DNA of 64,000 bases. Source: Apophysomyces variabilis (lineage: Eukaryota > Mucoromycota > Mucoromycetes > Mucorales > Mucoraceae). The position numbers were made by a program, and so were the translations under genes. Positions 22,794-33,762 of this stretch are shown piece after piece. The DNA is taken from assembly GCA_002749535.1 (NCBI GenBank), contig MZZL01000380.1, positions 722,654 through 786,653 of the forward strand, read 5' to 3'. The first letter of the stretch is position 1, and every line of letters starts with the position of its first letter. The notes below the pieces were generated by a model that was not told the origin of the DNA, ran no database searches, and worked only from the letters and a program-made list of their open reading frames with translations.

Positions 22794-23887
22794 TTTCTGA
22801 TTATTTTGGATTCATGAATAGAATGAAGTTTAATTTAGCTGAGAAGTATATGTGCATCAGTTAAATAAGTCCGTGTTGGCCTGGATAATGGAAATCCTGT
22901 CAATTGGGTCATTTAAAGATTGCATTAGCTGCTGCTCAATTTGTGACAGAATTCTAATTGTTCTGCCAAGGTTGTGTCGTTTTCCCAAACAGAGACCATT
23001 GTATTATTGACTGGTGAACAACGAGCTCATGCTACCCTGGAGATATCAGCGATTTTAGGTTCGGTTAATAGGTTAATAAAGGATCTACAACAGATTCTGG
23101 GTGCTAAAGTCTTTTATTCAGTAACGCTAAGGGAAAGTAGGGGAAGCTAACTACGATTCCGCAGGACTTAGACTCTCATGTTGCGCTTATCATAGATTTT
23201 ACTTGAAGCATGTCCAGCCTGCACTGGCACTCTCTGAAGTCTGGAGATTCGGATGGAGACTATTGTCCCCTAATAGGAAACAGAGTGTTAGTTTGATTCA
23301 AAGCCTGCAGAATATTGAAATAGCTGAATTTTATGTCCTGTTCTCCACACTAGACTCATGCATTAAAGTATAACATTATTTCACTCATCTATTTCCATTT
23401 GCACAAGCTATGTTTATAATATATGAAGCACACATGTGCCTTGCACAAAATAGGGAGGCAATTGATCAATGCATGATTCTGACGGAGACGTATGTCTTAA
23501 AGACTATCTGACATGATCTTCTTGAAGTAATATATCGTAGTTAAAGAGAGCTAAGGCAACGGAACTCCTCGTTATTGTAGATAAAGTTGGAAGGCGACAA
23601 CTAATTCAACCAACATTCGCTTATCATTCTTTGTTACAAAGCCAGGCTTAGGAAGCTATTATCGAGCAATGAAAGGTAGTTGGCCAAGAAATGGCCATCC
23701 TCACCAAGGGGGATTTTGTTCCACTATGGTTCGAAGGGGTCGAGGTGCGGGAGCAGTAGGAAGCTCCGGGCTATTGTCCTCGGACATTAAACGGGATGGC
23801 CGGGGTAATCGATATGCAAAGAGCCGTCCCCATATGATTGGTGCAAATTAGTGAAGTCAACCTCCTCTTTTCTCACATTAACCAACA
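22794..23887. other. Intergenic region
   Basis: This lies between the CFIm68-like gene and eL27. A 60-codon plus frame (23669-23851) has a Gly/Arg-rich start but no recognisable family and no clear splice partners. No tRNA or snRNA pattern was recognised by eye. Confidence 0.35.
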
Positions 23888-24754
23888 ATGGTGAAGTTCA
23901 TCAAGGCCGGAAAGGTAATGAGAGAGAGATAGAAGATAGTAAACGTGGATGGGTCGATTGCAACAATGGATGGATGATAGGCTAAGATCGTAAAATTAAA
24001 CGACGTTTTCTTTTTTCGACAGGTTGTTGTCATTTTGCAGGGTCGTTATGCGGGCAAGAAGGCTGTCGTCGTTCGCAGTATGCATTTCTTTTCCTTTTTT
24101 GTTTGGACCATGAGGAACGGAAGACAAATGGAAAGAAGGGGGGGGGGAAGGAAAATTGGGAATTGGGAAATGCCTGCTTGTTCGAATACTTCTGCAATAC
24201 CTGAATGTACTCCGGACTTGCAACTGTGGGGATATCAGCGACGTTTGGGTTGGATTAATATACGTACTTGAGAAAATGTTTCGGTTGCAGAGATTACACG
24301 GATTGGATTCAGAAAATGAACAGCTCAGGCATACTAATTGCAGCATCATGACCTTTTCTAGACCACGACGAAGGCACCAAGGACAGACCCTACGGCTATG
24401 CTGTTGTTGCTGGTGTTGAGCGCGCCCCATTGAAGGTTACTAAGGCCATGGGCAAGAAGAAGGTTGCCAAGCGTTCCAAGGTCAAGCCTTTCGTGAAGAT
24501 TATCAACTACAACCACATGATGCCCACCCGGTAATGAATAGACTCAAAATTCAAGCATGAAAAAACTGACATTTAATTGCTTGATTTATTTTAGCTATGG
24601 TTTGGAAATGGAGCAGATTAAGGGTACTGTTTCCGCTGATACCTTCAAGGAACCCACCCAGCGCGAAGAATCGAAGAAGGTCATCAAGAAATTGTTCGAA
24701 GAAAGATACTTGACTGGAAAGAACAAGTGGTTCTTCAGCAAGCTGAGATTCTAG
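23888..24754 (+). CDS. RPL27: 60S ribosomal protein eL27
   Basis: This is a component of the large ribosomal subunit. Exon 1 encodes MVKFIKAGK. Exon 2 (from about 24023) encodes [18 protein letters not shown]. Exon 3 begins [20 protein letters not shown] and runs through [20 protein letters not shown] to NYNHMMPTR. Exon 4 runs [17 protein letters not shown] to [12 protein letters not shown] with TAG at 24752. These blocks are diagnostic of eL27 and the length is normal (about 136 residues). The second intron is unusually long for this window (about 280 bp) and ends with a clear branch site (TACTAAT) before several AG sites. The first intron follows the ninth codon, as is common in ribosomal protein genes. 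Confidence 0.96.
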
Positions 24755-25373
24755 TTTTTTGATGCGTATATTGAATTAATATAACCATCGCAACATCCTT
24801 CTCTCACTTTACGATTTAACATGGGACTTGTTAGAGCAATGATAAGATGCGGTATACTGGATTGAAAAAGTTTTCGTATCCTCAGTTTCAAATCACGGTG
24901 CGAAGTGTACATGACGCTATGAGAATTCTGTGTATTCAGACGTGATATTACGCTAACTGACATTTTTACGGGGGCAAGGCAACTTGGTACTGAAACATCC
25001 CATACTACGTTTGATATTATGCTCGGATATCAACAGTTGACATTGTGGATCTCGAAAAATGGGAAGTGTGGCAGCAACCAAGATTTGGACATTATCAACC
25101 ACAGATTAAAACATCGAAGTTCAATAACTTAAAATGCGTGTTAAAACACAAGATAATAGTTAAAAGACGCAAGGAGGCATTATCATAGTCCTTTAGTTCT
25201 TGTGCCAGGTCTGCCAATTGTCGATCAATATCAAACAGAAATTAAAAATGATCGCCCCATAGCTTGCCTTGTATCTTTTAGCCAAATCAAATTTCTATAT
25301 TTGTAATCCACTTTTGATGTACATAACAAGACGGGCGGATAAGGACAACGGCATTATTTTCAATCGTTCGGCT
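24755..25373. other. Intergenic region between convergent genes
   Basis: AT-rich spacer between the 3' ends of eL27 (+) and TAF6 (-). A 70-codon minus frame (24751-24963) has no recognisable motif. Confidence 0.35.
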
Positions 25374-27123
25374 TTAATGAGCTGCCTCAATAAGGATTTG
25401 CAGCGATTTTCTTGACGTTTCGCCTTCCAGAAATACACTACCTATGACTTCACCCATGGCAACAAGGAACCTGTTTTTATCCTCTTCTGATGCTTCTGCG
25501 TCGTCTTTCTCTGGTCCTGCAGAGTCCCTAGATGTTTCCGAATCGGTGATCTGCTTCAGCACTGTCTAAAATTCCCATCAATATCTGCTAATAATGATTA
25601 TACAATGTCTCACTACTTACTACTAATGCTTCTCTGCAGTGTTGTGCTTCGGCCTTTCGTAAAGGATTATTGCTAGCCAAAGCAGCTCGCAAATAATTTT
25701 CTCCGTAAAATTTAACATTAGGTGCAACTAATACGCGGGTTACTTCAGGCCCAAGCTGGTAAAGTCCAATGATGGCACCATATTGTGTGGTTAGGGGTTT
25801 GGCAGGATCTAGGAAGGCTCGAAGGAGAGTTTTGGTAATACGAGGTTTCAATGTGTGGTACGCTTTTCCGTACTGATTGCAAATGGTAGCAAGTAAACCT
25901 GCTGCTCGGTGACGGGTTGCCCAGTGATCCTGTGTCTGAGGATTCTCGCAAATCGTACGACCAACTAGGCATGACAATATAGGCGGAATCAATTGATGTA
26001 ACTATTCTCATTATCAGCTATAGATCAGATAAAAATAAAAAGTTAAACCTACATATGGCTCCACAAAAAGATGCTTGTTATGTAGCAAGGATTGAGACAT
26101 TGATAGCATTGCTTCCAGTATATCGAGGTTCTTATGGTTTTGAGTGACCTATTCCAGAGCCTGGATCAGTCCACAGATCCAGCAGAATACAGGACAGTAC
26201 TTTTTTATGAATATGCTGTACAAAATAAGGAAGTAGCTGGTGAAGTCCAGGATCGAGTCTCAAGCTTTCGAAAGCCTGCGATCGTAAGCGTTCATCCTCA
26301 CTTAAGACAGCTTCCGTAATTCTTTCAAAATACATCTGTAGTTCTTTCGACAAAACATGCTTCACGAGCGGTTTCACGTCCACTTGATCTGTTGATATGC
26401 CATTCGATACGGTGTGTGATTTTCGTTTCGTTAGAAGCTCAGCCTTTGCATCTATGATTTTGATACATCAGCACGCGTCGTCCTGCGACAAACAATGACA
26501 GTCTCGTACCGCTTGGAGTAGGGTTTTGAGGAATGGCTGGTTGTACGCCCTCAATAGCAAGCCAATGCGCTGTGAAGGACACGTCCAAAGGTATTTTGGG
26601 GAGTGGTTTGTTGAGAATGGTGTCAAAATCAACTTCTTCATCTTCAGCAAAATAGAGATCTTGATTGCTCATAGCGGCTGTCGTTTTCCTGAATTTTGGT
26701 GCCTCGCCGCATGCATAGCCGTACAAAGGCTGAATAATTGAGCGTGAATCTTTGTTGGGTGCGTCGATCTTTATGACGGAACGAAGTTTACCTCTACATT
26801 CTTTACACGCAAAGCCGCATTCATATCGTCGACAGTTAATTTCGATCGTTTGGAATGTCTCATAAACTTGGCCGCTTCCTGTAGTTATCGTTTTTTTTTG
26901 AATTGCTGTGCTAATTTCGAAGAGGTGCAAGTTGTGAATGTACCTGAATCAGCTCGTTGACTCGATATTCCACATCTTGAGCTAATGCTGACGCCACTTC
27001 GTCTTTTATGTTGGTAATACCTAATGATTCGCCAATATTCTACTATGGATTAGCACGCTAATCAAAGCGCTCATGTTAACGAGTTATCAATACTTTTATA
27101 GTTTCTTTTGGGAATACACTCAT
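25374..27123 (-). CDS. TAF6: TAF6, histone-fold subunit of TFIID/SAGA-type complexes
   Basis: Exons join on the minus strand from ATG at 27123 (MSVFPKETIK). The histone fold follows: NIGESLGITNIKDEVASALA, QDVEYRVNELIQ, EAAKFMRHSKRSKLTVDDMN and AALRVKNVEPLYGY. The linker has LYFAEDEEVDFDTILNKPLP and SFTAHWLAIEGVQP, typical of TAF6. The C-terminal HEAT-repeat domain shows LSKELQMYFERITEAVL, LHQLLPYFVQHI, LLHNKHLFVEPY, HWATRHRAAGLLATICNQYG and KTLLRAFLDPAKPLTTQYGA. The stop is at 25374-25376. TAF6 pairs with TAF9 and is part of the TFIID core. The first exon is only ten codons, spliced to an acceptor that follows two tandem TAG triplets. All junctions close in frame. Confidence 0.94.
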
Positions 27124-28374
27124 CGAAGTGGTGGAGAGAATGAAAGACGTCACTCATTGCTTCCAGCTCGCAGGTCGTTCCCGTGGTGCGGAGTTTAAAC
27201 AGTATGTGCATGCAATCAGTTTGAGAATTGCAGAGGATGCACTTTCTTTGACCTTTAGCACGCAATCTAGTAATGACTGTTGTAGAAACTTATGAATCCG
27301 CTTATGCAATATAAGCTGGCAATAACTTAAAGAAGTCCTTGTCAATGACGATAAAGGTCTGTATGAGAATGAAGAGCTACTAAAGTTGCGCGAACTTTTA
27401 GTATGCGAGGACAGCAATTTCAGCCCGCATGGAAGTTCTCATAGTATAACGATGCCCCATTCCGTTACTGAGATGTTTTTTTCCTTTTCTCTCTCCTCTC
27501 TGTACTTTGCTATTCCAGTTATGACGCGTCAAAATAATTATAATACCATCAATTAAGGCAAAAGAGAGTCTTATTCCGGAAGAGCGTACTGAGATTGTCC
27601 CCTTGGGAAGAACTAGAAATGTCCATAGCTGATATTGCGAAGCAAGTGGGACGGGCAAGAGAGTTGTATAGCAACAAAAGATGTTTAGTGAAGATTAGAA
27701 AAAAAAAAACTTGGGCCAGCTTTTGCTAAAGCAAAAATGGAAGATCATGCTCGAGATCTGTCACTAGCATGCCTAACAGATGGCGTGCCTTAATTAGAGC
27801 TAGTGTAGGCCATACTCGCTATTAGTTTGACTTGTTCATGTTAATTGTTAAGATAACTTGTAGCCCTGTTATCTTAGATGTTCTGGAGACGTAAGCTCTT
27901 CTCTTCTGTCTTACGTAGTCAACTAAAGATTGTACCATAGCTGTCGCGTTGCGAGGTATTCAAGAATTGTCCGAAAGTCTTTCTTTTCGAAGAGTGTACT
28001 ATGTGGCTCCTTCTCTCTTGCTAGTCCGCAGAACCAGGTGGAAGTGATGATATTTATAACAGTACAGCATTTGGAAAGTAGGATATATAGTGGCGGTCAT
28101 CATGGAGGATAATGTGGAGCATTGTTATGGGCATGCAGTATTCAATGCAATTACACCTTCTGATTGTTTATTAACTTCACAACGATCTAGTTTGCTCAAT
28201 TCAAAGCACCACTAACAATGACAAATATACAGAGGCACATGACACAATAATAGAGATGTACAGTACCACGTTATAAGATTGTAGCTGCGGAGCTTAAATA
28301 TAAAGTTACCCTCTGCGCCAAAAAAAAAGAAAGATTTGGAACTCGACCGGTTTTCTCCAGTGTAGACTTGTATA
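27124..28374. other. Divergent intergenic region with possible undefined exons
   Basis: A plus-strand 45-codon frame opens with ATG at 27141 (MKDVTHCFQLAGRSRGAEF). Further open stretches on the same strand read LARNLVMTVVETYESAYAI (about 27255-27312) and EVLVNDDKGLYENEELLKLR (about 27331-27400), then KESLIPEERTEIVPLG (27560-27610). They may be exons of one small helical protein divergent from TAF6, but I could not join them with convincing splice sites and do not recognise the family. The rest of the interval, up to 28374, shows nothing recognisable. Confidence 0.3.
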
Positions 28375-28970
28375 ATGACTTCAGTAGATGAAATAGAAAA
28401 AGGTACTCAAGGTAGAATCGAGGGTGAAATGTAATATTTTGTATCACTAGCCTTTGCTGTCAAAGAACATTTAATGGAGGATATCTTCATTAATAAACAG
28501 TTGGTTCGATTACAACACGAAGCGACTCCATTGGAAATGCTTACTGTCACTTAGATCATTGACCACGATCGCAAGAGAAATGGGAATCGAGAAGCTTTAA
28601 ATCAAATTAAAAAGTTATCTGGCGGTACGTAGATATTGGCATCCTGTGTGTACAGCACTAGATCTTTGTCGCGTACCCGATAGAGAAGAAGCTGTGGATG
28701 AATTTGGGCGATATGTTCATTAAACTTCCTGTGGAAAACACAAAATCCATTATTGAACAAGGTAAAGGAGACATAATGGTTGCTTATTACACACTGAGTT
28801 TTCTTTGTGCAGATCAAAAATCTTTGGACAACAGCATTAATGAAGCTCGGGCAGCTATGAAGGAGAAAATGACTGAACTAGATCGATTAGAAGGGAAGAC
28901 ATCCATGGTTGGGTTTGCTTTAGCCGGAATGACTGCGAACGATTTATATGATATCAATAAAAAAATGTGA
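28375..28970 (+). CDS. PDRG1-like prefoldin-fold protein
   Basis: Five exons (28375-28402, 28451-28503, 28555-28624, 28684-28761, 28813-28970) join in frame to 128 residues, close to human PDRG1 (133). Blocks matching PDRG1 in order are INKQLIIDHDRKRNGNREAL, KKLWMNLGDMFIKLPVENTK, IIEQDQKSLDNSINEARAAM and VGFALAGMTANDLYDINK. PDRG1 is a beta-type prefoldin subunit of the R2TP/prefoldin-like complex, which helps assemble RNA polymerases and PIKK kinases. The second intron has a weak GTTCGA donor but is needed, because reading through gives a stop just before the acceptor. The gene is tail-to-tail with PLD1, with only 20 bp between stop codons. Confidence 0.85.
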
Positions 28971-28990
28971 TTATAAAAGAGACAGGTATC

Positions 28991-31900
28991 TTAGGTGAAG
29001 ATAATAGGAGGGGTAACTGTTTCGATCAGACTTGTACCCATAACATTCTCATCTTTGAGATAATCAGTCGGGAATAGCACCAAATGACCACGGATCGTCT
29101 TCAGCTGTCTACGAATTTCCTCCCCAGACAACTCCGGATCTGCAACATGGCCGTGTTTAACTTTGGTAGGGTCAGGAACGAATTGCCGATGCTTCTCAAA
29201 TGTATGTACAGTATCATCTGGTACGCAATGGAATAGTTCGCGGAAAGCGATGGTGTTCGTCTCTGCTGTCTTGCGCCATATCTTATAATAACCGCGGTCT
29301 GACAAAGGATCAAGTGCGGCAGCGTCTTCCCGCTTGGCATGATGACGCATATGCAACTTAAATGTATCGTATAAACTGCGAGTTCTACTGGTTCGATCGA
29401 GAATTCGGACAGGTTCGGCGGATTCACAGTATCGAATGTCATCGTTTTTCATATCATGATGGCAATGCTGATGGGTAGGATCAAAGACACGTAGCGAATC
29501 CACAAACGCTCCCGGATGCTCTTCGTCATTTCGCATTAAATCTTCCCAATTCTCAAAGTCTAGTAAGCCCAAATGTTCCTTCCACAGCTGCATGCGCAGC
29601 GTGTGCGCAAATTTTGCAGCTTTATACTATGCAGGAGTCAAAATGTGTTTTTCTTCAGCGCAGCTCGTTTACCTGCTTTCCATCCATATAGGAGGGGACC
29701 ATTTCCGTATCCTCTATGAGCATCGCAACCTCTGAATCTCGGTTACCAAGCATAGATCTAATAGAAACCTTAGATGAGGCGAAATCTTAATTAAGATACA
29801 AGCTTATTTACCGGTCATTAATATTAGCTAAAGAAAAGAAAGAATTGTTAGTTCTCAATCTAGACATCAGATGACTTACCGGAGCCAATCAAGACAATGC
29901 GATCGTCAACGATCATCAGCTTGTCATGGATGTACAGAATTTCACTAACGTAATGGTCACGATCATCCTCCTCTTCTTCAGCAGTAGATTGATCTTCCGA
30001 TAAGCCATCAGGAAGGCTTTCATTACTAGCAGCGGCAGCATTTTCATCGTCAAAAGGAGACTTGATTTCTTCATTTACTTCGTCCTCATCCTCCCCAACT
30101 TTGTCCTTATTTTCTTCCGTTCCTTTGCCATCTTTACGAGGAGAGATCTTATCCCATTTTCGTAGACTATAAAATCCGATATATTCTGATGGGTCGTCAA
30201 TGCCAGCCTCTTTGAGCTTCTCGAAAATAGAATTGCCTCCGCGACTGATCGAAATGTACTGGAAATGCATCACCGCTCTGAAGGTTTTTGACATAAGTTA
30301 ATCTTCTGGGAAAGACGGTTTGTTCATTGACATTACCGAGCAGAGGAGGAATCACTGGACGCTAAATCTCCCTGGAAAGCAGGAACGAGAGGAATAACAA
30401 TGAAGATCTTGAACTTCTCTTTCCTATCATGTGCGAGCTTGATACGTTCAACCATAGCTTGGGCTATCTTGTTGCGAAGAATTTTGTCCTGATCGGTTGC
30501 ACTAACTATAATCCGTTTAACCTGACATACGAGTTCATTCCGACTGTGCTTACTGAAAAATTGGTTTTCAATATAAATGAAATGCTTGGCTTGCGTAATG
30601 CATTCCATATAAGCATTGTAAATCGAATGCTGTGTACGACTTGATTAGACTCAATATGCGTTTTTATCCTCCTCATACCTCACGCTCTATGCCCGAACTC
30701 CACTGGGATGAGCTTCTCATAAGCTGTACACGGCATGTACCAGTGAATTTACTTTCATCTCTTGCTGCTACGTATTCTCCCTTTGGCGTCAAAAATGGTA
30801 GTACTGGCCGATGCATACTCTTGCTGGCTTTGATAAAGTTCCAGCGCTGGATAAAGTGTCTAGATATATCCCGTGCAATTGGACCAACCTATAATGACAT
30901 CTTAAATACCTTTATTGCAATCGCTCGCTCTGATATCCTACCACACCAAGAGTGACATCGTGCCATGGCATACGCCCAACTGTCGATCTATCGACCAATG
31001 TCAGGTCGTGCTGTATCACTGCAAATAGAAGTTTTGATTAGAGCGTAACTCGGAAATAAAGACATACCGTTTACAAAGTCCTTTGCACGTGGATTGGAAT
31101 AATCTTGGCCGGGGAATATCAGGTAATCATGACCATCAGCAGGGTGATCAGCCATACGATGAGAATGGGTATCATAACGACTAATCGAAAACTTTAAATA
31201 AGAACAATGTCCATTCCTCGGAAAATGGTCTTTTACCCAAAACACAAGTCAAGACCACCAATAAATGCTAAGCGATTGTCTACCACCACGATTTTCTAAT
31301 GTGAAGTTAATTTTCGTCCGTTTTACTATAAGACACCACATACCTCGTGATGAGACCAGAATAAGACATCATTCTCGATAATTTTGTGATCAGGATGTCG
31401 TTGGACTGTATGTTGATAAGATCGACCTTTAACACGACAATTGACTATGCCTTACTATCTTACCAAGAATGTTAGGATGCAAATTTTGCAACCACTGCTT
31501 TGTATGTGCCGAATTGATTGTGAGTGCTACCGACATTTCCTTGTACACAATAATATAAATCATAACACCTTCGCGAGCTTTACGCTGAAGTAATCTGTCG
31601 ATTCTGAACTCTTCATTTTGTTCAGGTGGTCTTCGTAGATACTAGGGTGGTTTATCAATGTCATGAAATTAATTGATGCTCCAGCAGTTACCAATTCCGG
31701 GGTGAGCCACCAGTCAGCAATGTATATCTCCGATTTTGCAGATAAGATAGCTTCGGCAACAGCATTGAAATGGTCTTACCATTGTCATGTTAGTTTTGTT
31801 TTCCTCATTGTTGACTGAGAGGAAATATACGTACTTTCGCCATCGACAAACCATTTGACTTTTGCATTATGTCGAATAGGTGCAAATGATCCAAAACGGT

Positions 31901-33762
31901 GATTTTTGACCCATGGACTCTCGCTCTGTACTTTGCGAATACTTTCAAGCCATTCATCTACCTCTCGTTTGCTGCCTTTTATTTCAATTCGACGGAATTT
32001 GTTCTCCAACGTGATATGACATGCTCCCAATAAATTAGGTTCACACGTGGTTACTTTCAAACTCTTGTCAAACAAAAACACATCCGTTGGTTCTGTAGAT
32101 GCGATATTCTCACAGAATGCGAGATATCTAGATGAATTTCCTTGAGTTAAGGGTGATTAATACTCTCTTTTTTCTTACGAATCACGGATAATCACCCATT
32201 CAGTGTTCCACACTTTGGGTTTCCATACAGAGCACAGACGTGGATTCACGAAGTTGACTTTGTTTTCCAAATAACCTTCCTTGCCTTTCCAACCCATATC
32301 CTGGGCGATACTGCTTGCAGATAGCTCCAAGAACTCACAGACATCATAACTAACCATCATATGAGCCCGTTTAAGTAATTCTCTTAGGTAGGTTGTCAAT
32401 GCCCTGCGTCTATTGAGTGCTAGTTCTTGTTTTTCTTTATCTGCCTCGTCTTCCTCTTCCGCTCTATCCCATCCAATGGTGGTTTTGGCGGAGTTGAATA
32501 GACTCTCGAGCTGGTTTGGAAAGCTGGGCGGAGCAGCCACATAATCGGAGAGGCTGGATTTCAACATGAGACCATAATGCAACCTGACAAAGTCGGCAAT
32601 AGTTCTCCGAATGACCCATTTTACATCGCCATATTGCAATTCAATTCGAAACACCCATTGATTAACACCGTTGGATAAGAATTCAGAATCTGTCACTGCA
32701 ACCTACCATAAACAAAGTTTAATAAATGAAAGTAAACGAAACTTAAATGAGGCTTTACCGAGATACATTGCATTAAGATAGGCGGCTGTTAAATAACAAT
32801 AACAATGAGCCACCGACAGGGTCACACACACACCCACACACGGGGCTTACCAATTTTCGTCCATGTTCGTCTGTTGACAGGGCTATAAAAGGGGCCTCAA
32901 AAGCAGGTGGGTAGTAAGGAGCAAGTGCGGTGTTCGGTATCACATCGCCCAATCGAGGATTTGTTTGTCCTGTCTGTATATTCGCAATTAACCGAATCTT
33001 GTCCAGGGTCTTTCCCCATTGATGTTTCGCTCGATCCTCTTCCTCCGATGGCGTAGCACCAGGTGGTTGTGGCGCTGCAAGTGGGGCCGATGCCAGGACC
33101 GGAGCGGCCTGTACGGATATCTTGGTCATCCTTCCCCTGAATGGATCACTGTCCACCGTCCCATCTTCCTCAGTTTCCATTCTTTCCGAGGAACTCATAA
33201 ATGGATGCACAAAGTAATTGTCTGGAGCAGCAGACACATCGTCATGCTCGTGCTTTAGTTCATACGTTGATGGCAGCACATCGTCTTCTTGCTCACGAAC
33301 CGGTTGATAGTTGGATGAGCGCACGCTATGATGACGAAGGCGATTCTCGGCCTTATTACGAATAAGTTCAAAGGTGTCGCGATCAACAGCCTCGTCTTCC
33401 TCTTCATCGAGAAATTCGTCGTGTCCATGGCGAACTGACTGTGCTTGACTAGAGATGTCGTGGTTACTGTCCCCTCCAAAGAAGGAGAGCCTTCCAAGAA
33501 CGCGATTCCACTGCGCCCTGGGATCAAGCAAGCTTGAGCTATCTTGCTGAGAAGAATGGCGAGCGGGAGGTTCGAGATTACTGGATCGAGATGGAGCTAC
33601 ATGGCTGACATGGGGATGACGGTTTTGGGGGGTACGGTGTACCTGTGAATTCTCATCCTGTGGCCTGCCATCTGGCGAATGCTCGGGTGCCGAGGCAGAG
33701 TGCACGTAATGAGCCCTCCTGTTTGCGAAATAACCAGCTGTGTCGGCTATAGGAGTCGACAT
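28991..33762 (-). CDS. SPO14: Phospholipase D1 (PX-PH-PLD type)
   Basis: This family hydrolyses phosphatidylcholine to phosphatidic acid in membrane traffic and signalling. The minus-strand gene starts with ATG at 33762 and has many short introns. The N-terminal ~300 residues are Ser/His/Pro-rich and probably disordered. A PX domain follows ([32 protein letters not shown]), then a PH-like region ([20 protein letters not shown]). The catalytic half has the first HKD motif [20 protein letters not shown] (split by an intron near 31300-31345), [11 protein letters not shown], and the second HKD motif [18 protein letters not shown] (about 29890-29945). Between them lies a long acidic insertion (about 29950-30120). 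The end WKEHLGLLD...[13 protein letters not shown] is typical of Spo14/PLD1. The stop is at 28991-28993. Individual exon ends were not all checked. Confidence 0.93.

Noticed and set aside
32818..32845. CA-rich simple repeat near the first PLD1 intron
   Set aside because: An ordinary microsatellite inside a probable intron with no further significance.
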